DNA from: Cytophaga sp. FL35
Lineage (GTDB): Bacteria; Bacteroidota; Bacteroidia; Flavobacteriales; Flavobacteriaceae
NCBI RefSeq assembly: GCF_014349235.1
Contig: NZ_JACSOH010000012.1
Span: 62,001 to 126,000 of the forward strand
Direction: 5' to 3'
Length of the DNA stretch: 64,000 bases
Shown here in pieces: positions 27,342 to 36,314 of this stretch. The translations under genes and the position numbers were made by a program. The notes under the pieces were generated by a model. The model was not told the origin of the DNA. It worked only from the letters and a program-made list of their open reading frames with translations, and searched no databases. Numbering within the stretch: the first letter of the stretch is position 1; each line of letters opens with the position of its first letter.

Positions 27342-27461
27342 ATGAAAGAAGAAGTTGTCCGTTCCAAGGATGTTTTTAAAAGTTGTTTTTTTGTGGGCTG
27401 TTTTGGAGTTACCATTGCCATACTTTTAGCTCTGGGCTATTTTTTTCTTTGGCCTTATTAA
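27342..27461 (+). CDS. Predicted 39-residue single-span membrane peptide
   Basis: An ATG frame of 39 codons. The first 13 residues are charged (MKEEVVRSKDVFK). Residues about 14-37 are strongly hydrophobic, with two cysteines, and end FFLWPY, as in small single-span inner-membrane proteins. A TATAATTG sequence at 27310-27317 is one base off the -7 consensus. Its stop codon overlaps the carboxylesterase stop (TTAA, 27458-27461). It is too short for ordinary gene callers; no homologue is recognised, and expression is not shown. Confidence 0.5.
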   Translation: MKEEVVRSKDVFKSCFFVGCFGVTIAILLALGYFFLWPY

Positions 27462-28996
27462 AAGGTAATATGGTTTTCCAAAAAATCCAGTTCTGCCTTT
27501 ACGTATTCCTTTTGCATTTGGGTAGCGTCTGAAATACGCAGCACATTTCCGGCTGTCTTTTTATAGGGTTCCCAAAGCGGTACACCCAAACCATTGGGGT
27601 CCCCTGTTTTTGCAAAATTGGTCCAATAGGTGGCCATCATTTTTTCTATATCCCTATCCTCAGGTCTCCATGGACGCTCCCAGGTATGCAGGGTATGCAG
27701 GACAAAAGGAACTTCCGAAGTATGAAAAGCACCGTAGTTGGGGAAATTGGGTTTATCCGGTGGTACATGGGCAAATTCGTAAACATAGGTGGGCTTAGCA
27801 TTGTACCCAGCTAACATGTGGGGTGTCATTCCGGCAAATCGTAACATGGTCAATTTGGCCTTTTGTTTTTTTACATCTTCCTCTGCTGCTACAGGAAAAA
27901 GCTCTAAAAACGTGGGTGCCTCCTTTCCATAAAGAGAATCAGCCTCCTTCTTGTATTCTTTCACTGTTTGATTAAACTCTCCCATAAAGGAGCCGTCTCC
28001 GGTTACCCAACCGGCCATTATGGGCACTTGGTTAAATTTTCCGCTGGCAGTGGCCTTATGTATATCTCTTGGAAGTACATATCCATCTCTGGTCACTTCA
28101 AACCTTCCTATACTTTCTTGCTTACTCAATTCCAGAATTTTTTCCGTTGGAAGCGCCCTTAGTTCAGTAAGCGAAGTCACTCCGGCCAAATCCATAAATG
28201 ACTTTCCTTGCTGCTCTGCCTCTTCCAAACCTTTTTGCAAAGACCCGTTGAACAATCCGCCACTTTGTAATATAGCCTTATGGAACAACCCCTTTGCCAA
28301 TGGCGATGAGATCAAGGTGTTCACGCTATAGGCTCCTGCAGATTGACCGGCAATGGTTATGTTTTTTGGGTCACCCCCAAACCGATCAATGTTTTTTTGT
28401 ACCCACTCTAAAGCGGCAATCTGGTCTAAAAAACCGTAATTGCCGGAAGTACCACTATCGGCTTCAGAGCTTAATTCCTCGTGTGCCATAAAGCCAAGTG
28501 CGCCCACCCTGTAATTGAGACTAACGAATACAACACCTTTTTTGGCCATTTCCTCACCATCGTAAATGGCACAATTGGCAGAACCGCTTGAGAGTCCGCC
28601 CCCATATATCCAAACAAAAACCGGTTGCTTTTCTTCCGCCTCTTGCACACCGGACCATACGTTCAAATAAAGGCAATCTTCACTTAGAGGATCGGGTTGG
28701 GCTATAAATTCTTCCGTCCAGCAGTAAAAAGGTTTCGGAGGGTTCTGAATAGGGCTTGGGCCAAATTCCGTCGCTTTTTTTACTCCTTCCCATGAAGATG
28801 CTGGCTGCGGAGCTTTCCATCGTAGATCGCCTACCGGAGGCGCTGCAAAAGGAATCCCCTTGAAAATCCTGATATTTCCATCGGCATTTTTATATCCTTC
28901 AACCATTCCCTTATCTGTATGCACTATTGTTCTTGGAGTTTCAGGTTTTGTGCAAGCAATAAACAACACAATTAATACCGGAAGCATTGATTTCAT
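27458..28996 (-). CDS. Type B carboxylesterase lipoprotein
   Basis: A 512-residue alpha/beta hydrolase of the carboxylesterase/cholinesterase family with a signal peptide and lipobox FIAC. The nucleophile is in GQSAG rather than the usual GESAG. The oxyanion-hole GGG of WIYGGGLSSGS, the acid residue in GDGSFMGEF and the catalytic His region GAFHTSEVPFVL are present. It should hydrolyse ester groups outside the cytoplasm, for example acetylated or methylated sugars; the substrate is unknown. Divergent from the SRAP gene, with about 80 bases between starts, which include a CCTAT-GAAA-ATAGG repeat at 29011-29024. Confidence 0.9.
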   Translation of the reverse strand: MKSMLPVLIVLFIACTKPETPRTIVHTDKGMVEGYKNADGNIRIFKGIPFAAPPVGDLRWKAPQPASSWEGVKKATEFGPSPIQNPPKPFYCWTEEFIAQPDPLSEDCLYLNVWSGVQEAEEKQPVFVWIYGGGLSSGSANCAIYDGEEMAKKGVVFVSLNYRVGALGFMAHEELSSEADSGTSGNYGFLDQIAALEWVQKNIDRFGGDPKNITIAGQSAGAYSVNTLISSPLAKGLFHKAILQSGGLFNGSLQKGLEEAEQQGKSFMDLAGVTSLTELRALPTEKILELSKQESIGRFEVTRDGYVLPRDIHKATASGKFNQVPIMAGWVTGDGSFMGEFNQTVKEYKKEADSLYGKEAPTFLELFPVAAEEDVKKQKAKLTMLRFAGMTPHMLAGYNAKPTYVYEFAHVPPDKPNFPNYGAFHTSEVPFVLHTLHTWERPWRPEDRDIEKMMATYWTNFAKTGDPNGLGVPLWEPYKKTAGNVLRISDATQMQKEYVKAELDFLENHITF

Positions 28997-29075
28997 GGCT
29001 CTTTATATTTCCTATGAAAATAGGTATAAAAATTTGTTAGTACCTTGTGTATGTTCACCTAAATAAGTGACTGCC

Positions 29076-29816
29076 ATGTGTTTTAGTGCCAGAATGAAGG
29101 AAAAAGCGGATAAGCTTCAAGAACATTACCAAAAAACCAAGAATGTTGGGCCAAGAGACCCTGGGGAACTCATTCACCATCATGCCAATGGTTTCGCACA
29201 CCCGCTCATGTGGATCATACCCCAAGAAGAACCCGAGACTTTTACCCCGGCCATGTGGGGCATTATGCCCAGTAATAAATTAGGTGCGGACCGTAAGGAA
29301 TACTACAAAGAGGCGGTTCGTTTTGGCGCGGGACTTAATGCCAAAAGCGAGAAACTTTTTGACCATTTTATTTACAAGCATCAGGTGTACACCCGGCGTT
29401 GTATCATTCCCGTAAACGGATTTTACGAACCTCATACAGCGCCTAAAAAATTTAAGATTCCCTTTTATTTTGAATTGAAAGACCATGAAATCATGAACTT
29501 GGCCGGTCTATATAATATTAGCAAAGACGGCTTTGTAACATTTACGGTATTGACCCAAGAAGCAACTCCAATGTTTTCTGAAATTCATAACACCAAAAAC
29601 AGAAGACCGGTAATTTTAGCCGAGGAGGAAGTGGCGTATTGGCTGGATAACAACTTGGAGCAAGAAGATATTTTGGATGTTATTCAAAACGACCTACAGG
29701 ATTATCATTTTAACGCCTACCCCATTAGCAAGGACCTTTACAGTCCAAAAGTGGATTCCAATCGGGAAAATATCGTTGATCGAGTGGACTATGCCGAAAT
29801 GGAGATAGATTATTAA
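29076..29816 (+). CDS. SOS response-associated peptidase (SRAP/HMCES/YedK family)
   Basis: A 246-residue protein that forms a thiazolidine link between its N-terminal Cys and abasic sites in single-stranded DNA. The start at the ATG at 29076 (MCFSARMKE) is required because Cys2 must become the N-terminus; the upstream GTG at 29067 would destroy it. The RCIIPVNGFYEP block with the catalytic Glu, the IHNTKNRRPVIL block with the active-site His, and the NAYPIS segment near the C-terminus are all present. It converges on the PQQ dehydrogenase gene with six bases between stop codons. Confidence 0.95.
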   Translation: MCFSARMKEKADKLQEHYQKTKNVGPRDPGELIHHHANGFAHPLMWIIPQEEPETFTPAMWGIMPSNKLGADRKEYYKEAVRFGAGLNAKSEKLFDHFIYKHQVYTRRCIIPVNGFYEPHTAPKKFKIPFYFELKDHEIMNLAGLYNISKDGFVTFTVLTQEATPMFSEIHNTKNRRPVILAEEEVAYWLDNNLEQEDILDVIQNDLQDYHFNAYPISKDLYSPKVDSNRENIVDRVDYAEMEIDY

Positions 29817-29822
29817 TTTCTG

Positions 29823-31958
29823 CTATTCCAAGGCAAATGCCATTATCTTATTTCCCTTTGGAGTTCCCAGCTTTTCACCCCCACAGGCCAAAACTATATA
29901 CTGTTTTCCTTCAAATTCATAGGTTGCCGGAGTGGCAAAAGCTGGAGCAGGCAACTGGTATTCCCAAAGTATCTTCCCGGTATAACGATCAAAGGCCCTA
30001 AAAAACCCATCTCTGGTACCGGCAATGAGCAGGAGTCCGTTTTCGGTTACAATGGGTCCGCCATAACTTTCGGTCCCCGTACCAATTCCATCTTCCCCGA
30101 ATTCCGGGGTATTCCCGAAAGGAACGCTCCAGAGAAAATCGCCCGAATTTAAATCAATGGCATGTAATGTACCCCATGGAGGAGCAATTGCCGGCAATCC
30201 CTTTGAATCCAAAAACTTATTATATCCCAAATGCTTATAGGGAACTGGGGGGAGGCTGTCCTTTTTAACAATTTCCTCCTCCACGGAGTGCTGAACTTCT
30301 TGGTCGTATAAAAAACGTAATAGCGCCTCCATATCATCACCTTTTATTTGTGGAAAGCCCGTCATCATTCCTTTTCCCTGGGTAATAATGGAAGTTACCT
30401 CATCTTTGTCCTTTCTAAACTGTAGGTCGATGAGGGAAGGAAAACCACTTGCGGCAGCGCCGCTACGATCGGTTTGGTGGCAGGTTGCACAATTTTGCTG
30501 GTAGATTGCCTGCCCTTTGGGCAATCCGGAAGTATTGTTATCTGACTCTCCCATTCTAAGAATCCAGGGCATTTCATTGGAATTTACATAGATAATGCCA
30601 TTTTCAGGGTCGGCACCGGCTCCGCCCCACTCCGCAGCACCATCATAACCGGGCAATAAAAGTACGGGATCCAAACTGGGAGGGGCATACACTTGGGTGT
30701 TCGCCTCTTTAAAAACCTCTAATAACTCTTCCTTATTTTCCGAAAACGGACTCATATCGTCCTCCGTGAGCGAATTTGATCGTCGCGCGAAAGGCTTCGG
30801 TTTTACAGGAAAGGGTTGGGTGGGCGACGTTTTTTCACCCTCCAGGGTGGAAGCGGGAACGGGTCGCTCTTCAATCTCAAAAAGTGAATCGCCAGTTCTT
30901 CGGTCAAAAACAAACACATAACCCTGTTTGGTCACTTGCGCCACCGCCGGAATTTTTTCACCATCCCTTTCTACCGTAATTAGATTGGGGGGCGCTGGTG
31001 GGTCACGATCCCAAATATCGTGATGGGTAAACTGAAAGTGCCATAATTTTTCACCTGTATTGGCATTTAATGCCACTAGAGAATTTGCAAAAAGATTGTT
31101 TCCCGGCCTTACACCGCCGTAAAAATCTGGTGCAGCGGAACCGGTAGGCACATATATGATCTCCAATTCTTCATCAACCGCCATTCCTGACCAATTGTTG
31201 GCGGCACCTACGATTTCGCTTTCTCTTATTCGGGTATTTCCCCATGTTTCCGAACCCTCTTCACCTACATCTGGTATGGTTTTAAAACTCCACTCATGCT
31301 TTCCCGTCACAACATTAAAAGCCATTACGTCTCCCAAAGCGGCACCGGCTCCCTCAGAAACCCTTAAAGACATTATAATAAGGTCTTTGTAGATCGTTCC
31401 CGGGGTATTGGATATCAAAAACTTGCTTTGTTCACTCTCCGGAAGTCCCTTACGCATGTCAACTTTGCCGTTATTGCCAAAGGTTAAAATCGGTTCACCT
31501 GTCAAGGCGTTGAGGGCGATGAGGTCAGAACCTCTCGTACAAAGAATGCGTTGATCAGTGTCCTTTTTCCAATAGGAAAGGCCCCGACTGGTAGAATGCC
31601 AGACTTTTACTGAATCTCCATATTGCCAAATTTCTTTTCCGGTTCCCGCATGTAAGGCTACGACGCGCAAGGCAGCGGTTACCCCATAGACCATACTATC
31701 TACGACCAACGGATTCATTTGCATTTGCCCCCAATCCTGTGCCTCGTAGGTCCAGGCCACTTTCAATTCATGAACATTTTTTGGGGTAATCTGGGATAGG
31801 GTGGTAAAATGGTTCCTTCCGGGATCCCCAAGATAAGAAGACCATGTTTGGTAGTGTTCTTTTGAAACTTCCTTTGAAGCTGGTTTTTTACATGAGGTGA
31901 ACAGCAGCAAAAAGCACGAGCCTAAAGCCAATGGAATACTTATTTTTCTAGAATACAT
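29823..31958 (-). CDS. PQQ-dependent dehydrogenase with inserted cytochrome c domain
   Basis: A 711-residue lipoprotein (lipobox FTSC) with an eight-bladed PQQ propeller, recognisable from repeats such as ALNANTGEKLWHF, FDRYTGKILWEY and HAIDLNSGDFLW. A c-type cytochrome is inserted before the final blades: CATCH at about 489-493 binds heme, with a Met in GKGMMTGFP as likely sixth ligand. This form oxidises sugars or alcohols in the periplasm and passes electrons to its own heme. The substrate is not clear from sequence (glucose-type sugars are common). No PQQ-synthesis genes lie in the window, so cofactor must come from elsewhere. Confidence 0.9.
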   Translation of the reverse strand: MYSRKISIPLALGSCFLLLFTSCKKPASKEVSKEHYQTWSSYLGDPGRNHFTTLSQITPKNVHELKVAWTYEAQDWGQMQMNPLVVDSMVYGVTAALRVVALHAGTGKEIWQYGDSVKVWHSTSRGLSYWKKDTDQRILCTRGSDLIALNALTGEPILTFGNNGKVDMRKGLPESEQSKFLISNTPGTIYKDLIIMSLRVSEGAGAALGDVMAFNVVTGKHEWSFKTIPDVGEEGSETWGNTRIRESEIVGAANNWSGMAVDEELEIIYVPTGSAAPDFYGGVRPGNNLFANSLVALNANTGEKLWHFQFTHHDIWDRDPPAPPNLITVERDGEKIPAVAQVTKQGYVFVFDRRTGDSLFEIEERPVPASTLEGEKTSPTQPFPVKPKPFARRSNSLTEDDMSPFSENKEELLEVFKEANTQVYAPPSLDPVLLLPGYDGAAEWGGAGADPENGIIYVNSNEMPWILRMGESDNNTSGLPKGQAIYQQNCATCHQTDRSGAAASGFPSLIDLQFRKDKDEVTSIITQGKGMMTGFPQIKGDDMEALLRFLYDQEVQHSVEEEIVKKDSLPPVPYKHLGYNKFLDSKGLPAIAPPWGTLHAIDLNSGDFLWSVPFGNTPEFGEDGIGTGTESYGGPIVTENGLLLIAGTRDGFFRAFDRYTGKILWEYQLPAPAFATPATYEFEGKQYIVLACGGEKLGTPKGNKIMAFALE

Positions 31959-32016
31959 GGTTGAGTTGTAGTATTCTTAAAAGTAACTAAAAAATTAAAA
32001 ATTGAATTAGTCTATT

Positions 32017-32361
32017 TTAATTCTTGGTAAAAAGCTCGTAGATGTATTGCTTTTCCTTAAGCGTGAATTTCTTATGCTGAAACCAATCGTGAGCTTCAAT
32101 CTTTTTGTTCTCAATTTGCGCTTGCCGAATGGCGTCCAGAGAAACCAAGTGCCAATGGATTCCGCGCTGTCTATAGACCGAATAGCCCACATCTTCCATA
32201 ATATAAGATGGTTTGGGGTCGTTTACCAGGCGCACATCATTTTTTAAAATGGCCAAGGTTTTGGTCAATTTTACCACCACGGAAAAAGTGTAACGTTTAA
32301 AGTCATCAAACCCGTCTTGGGTTACATTGTAAACTTTATCTCCAACTTCTAAAGGTCTCAT
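32017..32361 (-). CDS. Conserved hypothetical protein, 114 residues
   Basis: A soluble protein starting MRPLEVGDKVYNVTQDGF, whose first part (about 1-45, ending in alternating hydrophobic strands) looks like a small beta-barrel, with charged helices at the C-terminus. I do not recognise the family. A TAATTTTG -7 element (leftward) lies at 32376-32383, only 15 bases from the ATG, which supports expression. It is 55 bases from the PQQ dehydrogenase on the same strand; a shared function is not implied. Confidence 0.7.
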   Translation of the reverse strand: MRPLEVGDKVYNVTQDGFDDFKRYTFSVVVKLTKTLAILKNDVRLVNDPKPSYIMEDVGYSVYRQRGIHWHLVSLDAIRQAQIENKKIEAHDWFQHKKFTLKEKQYIYELFTKN

Positions 32362-32375
32362 AGGCTAAAGACCCA

Positions 32376-32383
32376 CAAAATTA
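32376..32383 (-). promoter_or_regulatory. Candidate -7 element for the 114-residue gene
   Basis: Leftward TAATTTTG, exact to TAnnTTTG. The expected start near 32369 gives a very short leader of about 8 bases. No -33 partner was seen. Confidence 0.4.
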
Positions 32384-32444
32384 AAAAGGCTTCTTTTTTT
32401 CGCTAAGTTTTGTTGCTTTTCTTATTAACAAATACATTTTAAAA

Positions 32445-33341
32445 CTAATGAAAGTACCGCTGAAGTATGTGGTTAACGGATGATTTATAAGAAGTACCGA
32501 ACAAATTAAGGTGCACCAAGAGATAATACAGTTGATATATTTCGCAACGCTCTTTTTCGCCTGTTTCTTTCGGAATTATTTCATGATAAGCATCATAGAA
32601 CCGTTCTTCAAATCCGCCAAACAATCTGGTCATGGCCAAATCCACCTCATTGTGACCTGCATAGACGGCCGGGTCAATGAGATACGGTTGCCCATTGGAA
32701 GCAATTAAAAAATTGCCGCTCCACAAATCCCCATGTAATAGGGAAGGTTTGATATTGGGAAATAAATTAGTACACCTGCTAAAAAGCTTCGATTCTGCCG
32801 GAATTTCAGCCGCATTCAATCTACCAGAATCCATGGCCATTTTTAATTGTGGTTGTAACCTTTCCTGCACATAAAAATCCACCCAATTATCAGACTTTTT
32901 GTTGAATTGTGGTAAACTACCAATAAAATTATCCCGTTCAAAACCAAAGGTCTTGTTGTCACCCATCTTATGCAGTGCGGCCAATTGAAATCCTAAATTT
33001 TCAAAGTCAACGATATTGGGCGTTTTTCGGTCAATATATTCCAGGATCAAAAGGGCTCCGTTATCGGTTCTGTTGCAGGTCAAAACTTGAGGAACGCCAA
33101 TAGTGTTGCTTGCTTTGAGGGCCTTCAACCCTTCTATTTCTGCCTGGAACATATCAAAAGCGTTCTTGGACCGTTGTACTTTGCAAAAAAAGCGTTCGCT
33201 TTCGGTTTCAATAAGGTAAGCTTGTGAAATATCTCCACCCGAAATAGCTCGAGTAGTTAAAATCTTAATACAGAGGAGGTATTCAATTTGTTCTTTTAGG
33301 GCATTATCCATACGAAAAGAAAGATAGGCATCGGTCTTCAT
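32445..33341 (-). CDS. Fructosamine kinase family protein
   Basis: A 298-residue protein kinase-fold enzyme of the fructosamine/ketosamine-3-kinase family, which phosphorylates glycated amines so that the sugar comes off. The catalytic loop LLHGDLWSGNFLI and the metal-binding block LIDPAVYAGHNEVDLAM are clear. An in-frame ATG at 33311 (MDNALKEQIEYLL) fits the usual family start better than the first one and would give 288 residues. It is divergent from the second acetyltransferase-like gene. Confidence 0.88.
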   Translation of the reverse strand: MKTDAYLSFRMDNALKEQIEYLLCIKILTTRAISGGDISQAYLIETESERFFCKVQRSKNAFDMFQAEIEGLKALKASNTIGVPQVLTCNRTDNGALLILEYIDRKTPNIVDFENLGFQLAALHKMGDNKTFGFERDNFIGSLPQFNKKSDNWVDFYVQERLQPQLKMAMDSGRLNAAEIPAESKLFSRCTNLFPNIKPSLLHGDLWSGNFLIASNGQPYLIDPAVYAGHNEVDLAMTRLFGGFEERFYDAYHEIIPKETGEKERCEIYQLYYLLVHLNLFGTSYKSSVNHILQRYFH

Positions 33342-33401
33342 AGGAAAAAATTATACGTGTTTTTTCGCTATTTTAGAAGAATCAACCCATAACTACCAAC
33401 C

Positions 33402-34508
33402 ATGTCTCAACTAGCAGATAACGTCTCCAAACGCTTATTTTCCCTTGATGTATTTCGCGGACTCACCATGTTTTTGCTCATCGCAGAAGCGGCCGGTTTT
33501 CACCATTATTTTTCGGAATGGGCAGAGGGTGGCATTTTCGAAGGAATTGCCCATCAATTGCACCATCACCCATGGAACGGGCTCCGGTTTTGGGACCTGA
33601 TACAGCCCTTTTTTATGTTTATAGTGGGTGTTGCCATGCCATTTTCCCTAAGAAAACGATTGGCTAAAGGAGACCGTAAAAGTGTAAACAAACACATCCT
33701 TAGACGCTGTTTTCTGTTGTTCGCTTTTGGGGCGCTCCTACATTGTGTGTACAGCTATGAACTGGTGTGGGAGCTTTGGAACGTACTAGTGCAATTGGCC
33801 TTTACCATTTTAATTGCCTACGCTATCATGCATCTGCCCAATAAAACCCAAATAGGGATTTCTGTTGGGCTTTTATTACTGACGGAAGTGCTTTACCGGG
33901 CTTACAATCCTGAGGCGCCCTATGCCCAAGGTCATGACAGTTTTGGGTCTTTTGTGGATCAATTGGTTATGGGCCAAGTAAACGGCGGGTACTGGGTGTT
34001 CGTCAATTTTATTCCTACAGCTGCACATACCATTTGGGGGGTGGTCTGTGGAAAATTGTTGTTGGAACATCTTCCTGAAAAAGAAAAAATAAGACAATTC
34101 GTTATTTGGGGAAGTATTGTTTTAGTGTTAGGATTTGCTTTGGATTTATTAGGAATTACTCCCATCGTAAAGCGAATTGCTACCACTTCTTTCACATTGG
34201 CTTCTGGTGGTATTGCCATTCTTACGTTGGCCTTTTTTTACTGGGCCATTGATGTTCGTAACCATCACCCGAAATGGCTCAGAATATTTTCGGTGGTAGG
34301 TACCAACTCCATTTTTATCTATTTGTTCGCCGAAACTGTAGGTGCACAATGGTTCAGGGGTTTCGGCAAGATTTGGGTCAGCGGGCTTTTATCTCCTTTG
34401 GGAGTGCCTGAACCTGCCATAATGGTTTGGAGTTCACTTGCGGTACTCTTTATCTTTTGGTACATTACCTACTTTTTAGACCAACACAAAATCTATTTTA
34501 AGGTGTAG
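33402..34508 (+). CDS. DUF5009/HGSNAT-like membrane acetyltransferase, second copy
   Basis: A 368-residue polytopic protein with the LFSLDVFRGLTMFLLI signature and the following FWDLIQPFFMFIVGVAMPFSL block of the NagX/HGSNAT family, about ten membrane segments. The histidine-rich loop HQLHHHPW (about 47-54) lies where the family has its catalytic His. It resembles the protein at 7108-8193 only in these blocks. The DUF1080 gene follows after 28 bases, so the two are probably co-transcribed. Acetylation of a sugar across the membrane is family inference. Confidence 0.8.
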   Translation: MSQLADNVSKRLFSLDVFRGLTMFLLIAEAAGFHHYFSEWAEGGIFEGIAHQLHHHPWNGLRFWDLIQPFFMFIVGVAMPFSLRKRLAKGDRKSVNKHILRRCFLLFAFGALLHCVYSYELVWELWNVLVQLAFTILIAYAIMHLPNKTQIGISVGLLLLTEVLYRAYNPEAPYAQGHDSFGSFVDQLVMGQVNGGYWVFVNFIPTAAHTIWGVVCGKLLLEHLPEKEKIRQFVIWGSIVLVLGFALDLLGITPIVKRIATTSFTLASGGIAILTLAFFYWAIDVRNHHPKWLRIFSVVGTNSIFIYLFAETVGAQWFRGFGKIWVSGLLSPLGVPEPAIMVWSSLAVLFIFWYITYFLDQHKIYFKV

Positions 34509-34536
34509 CACCTGCAACCCAATCAATATCAAATTC

Positions 34537-35337
34537 ATGAAAATCAAATCCGGTCTTATTCTTTTATCGTTTTTTACTTTAATCTTGATTGCCTGTGGCG
34601 TTCAAAAATCCAATACCACTGAAGATGGATGGGTTCATCTTTTTAATGGGAAAAATCTGGATGGTTGGACCACTAAAATCCACCATTACGAAACCGGGGA
34701 CAATCATGGCGATACTTTTCGAGCGGAAGACGGAATCATTAAAGTTCGTTATGATCAATACGAAGGGGATTTTAACGACCGTTTTGGGCATTTATATTTT
34801 GATACGCCCTACTCCCATTTTCATCTTTCGATGGAATACCGATTTGTGGGCGAATTACATCCAGGAGCGCCCTCCTATACACTATTAAATAGCGGGGTTA
34901 TGTACCATTCACAAGATCCCCGAACCATGCTGAAAGAACAGGACTGGCCAATATCCGTAGAAATGCAATTTTTAGCAGGTATAGAGGAAGGAGTGGACCG
35001 ACCAACAGGAAATATGTGCAGCCCAGGAACGGACATAGATTTTCAAGGGGAACAATATCCAGGCCACTGTTTAAATTCTACTTCGGAGACTTTGTATGGG
35101 GACCAATGGGTGAAAGCGGAATTAATAGTTTATGGCGACTCCCTAGTTCAACATATCATCAACGGAAAAAAAGTGTTGGAATACACCAAACCTAGGGTGG
35201 GTGGCGATGTAGCCAACCGTTACGACCCAAAATATAAAATTGACGGTACGCCTCTTACACAAGGTATGATTGCCCTACAGAGTGAAGGACAGCCTATAGA
35301 TTTCAGAAATATTAAGATCAAGAACCTTAAAAAGTAA
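34537..35337 (+). CDS. DUF1080 (3-keto-disaccharide hydrolase) lipoprotein
   Basis: A 266-residue lipoprotein (lipobox LIAC) consisting of one DUF1080 concanavalin-like beta-sandwich: WVHLFNGKNLDGWTTKI at the start and the terminal ALQSEGQPIDFRNIKIKNL block are diagnostic. Some members hydrolyse 3-keto-glycosides made by 3-dehydrogenation of sugars. No 3-dehydrogenase is obvious next to it. It follows the acetyltransferase-like gene by 28 bases. Confidence 0.88.
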   Translation: MKIKSGLILLSFFTLILIACGVQKSNTTEDGWVHLFNGKNLDGWTTKIHHYETGDNHGDTFRAEDGIIKVRYDQYEGDFNDRFGHLYFDTPYSHFHLSMEYRFVGELHPGAPSYTLLNSGVMYHSQDPRTMLKEQDWPISVEMQFLAGIEEGVDRPTGNMCSPGTDIDFQGEQYPGHCLNSTSETLYGDQWVKAELIVYGDSLVQHIINGKKVLEYTKPRVGGDVANRYDPKYKIDGTPLTQGMIALQSEGQPIDFRNIKIKNLKK

Positions 35338-35361
35338 AAAAGAAGAGAAATAATTTTAACG

Positions 35362-35388
35362 TAATTTTGTCGTTACGTTTACGACAAA
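35362..35388 (+). promoter_or_regulatory. Promoter and operator of the toxin-antitoxin operon
   Basis: The -7 element TAATTTTG (35362-35369) overlaps the left arm of a perfect 8-base inverted repeat, TTTGTCGT (35366-35373) and ACGACAAA (35381-35388), with a 7-base spacer. Binding there would block transcription, as expected of an autoregulated antitoxin. TAATTTT also recurs at 35351 and 35394. Confidence 0.65.
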
Positions 35389-35415
35389 TGTTGTAATTTT
35401 ATTTAAAAGTTCCTT

Positions 35416-35856
35416 ATGGCAACGGCGTTTAAATTATTTGAATCTAAAAACGGGGATTTTTCTTATGACTGGAATGATGATAAGCGGTCTTATTTGCTTA
35501 TCAAATTGGTTAGGGAGGGCATTCCTTACAGTGATTTCAACAAGGTTTTAAATATGGCTCCTTTTGGTTCGCAAGAGTGGGCCAATTTCCTGAATATATC
35601 CGTTAGGACCTTGGAAAGACACCGAGAAGAAAACAAGATTTTCCGTCAAGAACAAAGCGAAAGAATACTTTCCATATATCAATTACTTAATTATGGCAAG
35701 GCGGTCTTTGGTCACCAAGAAAACTTTTTTGAATGGCTGGGCTCTGAAAGTATTGCGCTCGGCGGTATCAAACCCAAAGAACTTTTAGATACCAGTATTG
35801 GTATTCACATGGTAAAAGATGAACTGGGCCGTCTTGAACATGGAGTATTGGCATGA
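35416..35856 (+). CDS. Antitoxin, Xre/MbcA/ParS toxin-binding family
   Basis: A 146-residue antitoxin. The N-terminal half contains a helix-turn-helix-like region (LNISVRTLERHREENK, about 56-71) that should bind the palindrome upstream. The C-terminal toxin-binding domain has FFEWLGSESIALGGIKPKELLDT, typical of the DUF2384 family. The stop codon overlaps the toxin start by four bases (ATGA). It would neutralise the RES toxin and repress the operon. Confidence 0.9.
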   Translation: MATAFKLFESKNGDFSYDWNDDKRSYLLIKLVREGIPYSDFNKVLNMAPFGSQEWANFLNISVRTLERHREENKIFRQEQSERILSIYQLLNYGKAVFGHQENFFEWLGSESIALGGIKPKELLDTSIGIHMVKDELGRLEHGVLA

Positions 35857-36314
35857 TAGTCTATAGGCTGGGCAAGGAGAAGTACAAAAATGACCTTTCT
35901 GGCATTGGCGCCGAAAAATTTGGCGGCCGTTGGAACAGCAAAGGGGTACGAATGGTTTATACTTCGCAATCAAGGGCCTTGGCCAATTTGGAGGTCGCGG
36001 TACATTTAACTTTAAAACTGGTTCCCAAGGATTATTATTTGACTTCCATAGAAATTCCTGATGAGCTTATACATGACTATCCAGAAAAAAAACTTCAAGG
36101 TAAAAACTGGAAAACCCACCCACCATCTTCATTTACACAACTAGAAGGGGATAAATTTATAAGGACTGGTAACATACTGGCCATGAAAGTACCCTCGGCC
36201 ATTGTACAAGGGGATTATAATTTTTTGATCAATCCGTTACATTCAGACATCCATAAAATCAAAGTGCTTTCCTCCGAACTGTTTTCTTTTGATAAGCGCT
36301 TATTTAGGCCATAA
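35853..36314 (+). CDS. RES-domain toxin
   Basis: A 153-residue RES toxin, a family that degrades NAD. The conserved Arg, Glu and Ser are visible in YRLGK near residue 5, ANLEVAVHL near 48, and VPSAIV near 112. The segment GAEKFGGRWNSKGVRMVYTS is the family signature. Translation is coupled to the antitoxin by a four-base overlap. Nothing suggests the toxin is broken. Confidence 0.92.
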   Translation: MIVYRLGKEKYKNDLSGIGAEKFGGRWNSKGVRMVYTSQSRALANLEVAVHLTLKLVPKDYYLTSIEIPDELIHDYPEKKLQGKNWKTHPPSSFTQLEGDKFIRTGNILAMKVPSAIVQGDYNFLINPLHSDIHKIKVLSSELFSFDKRLFRP

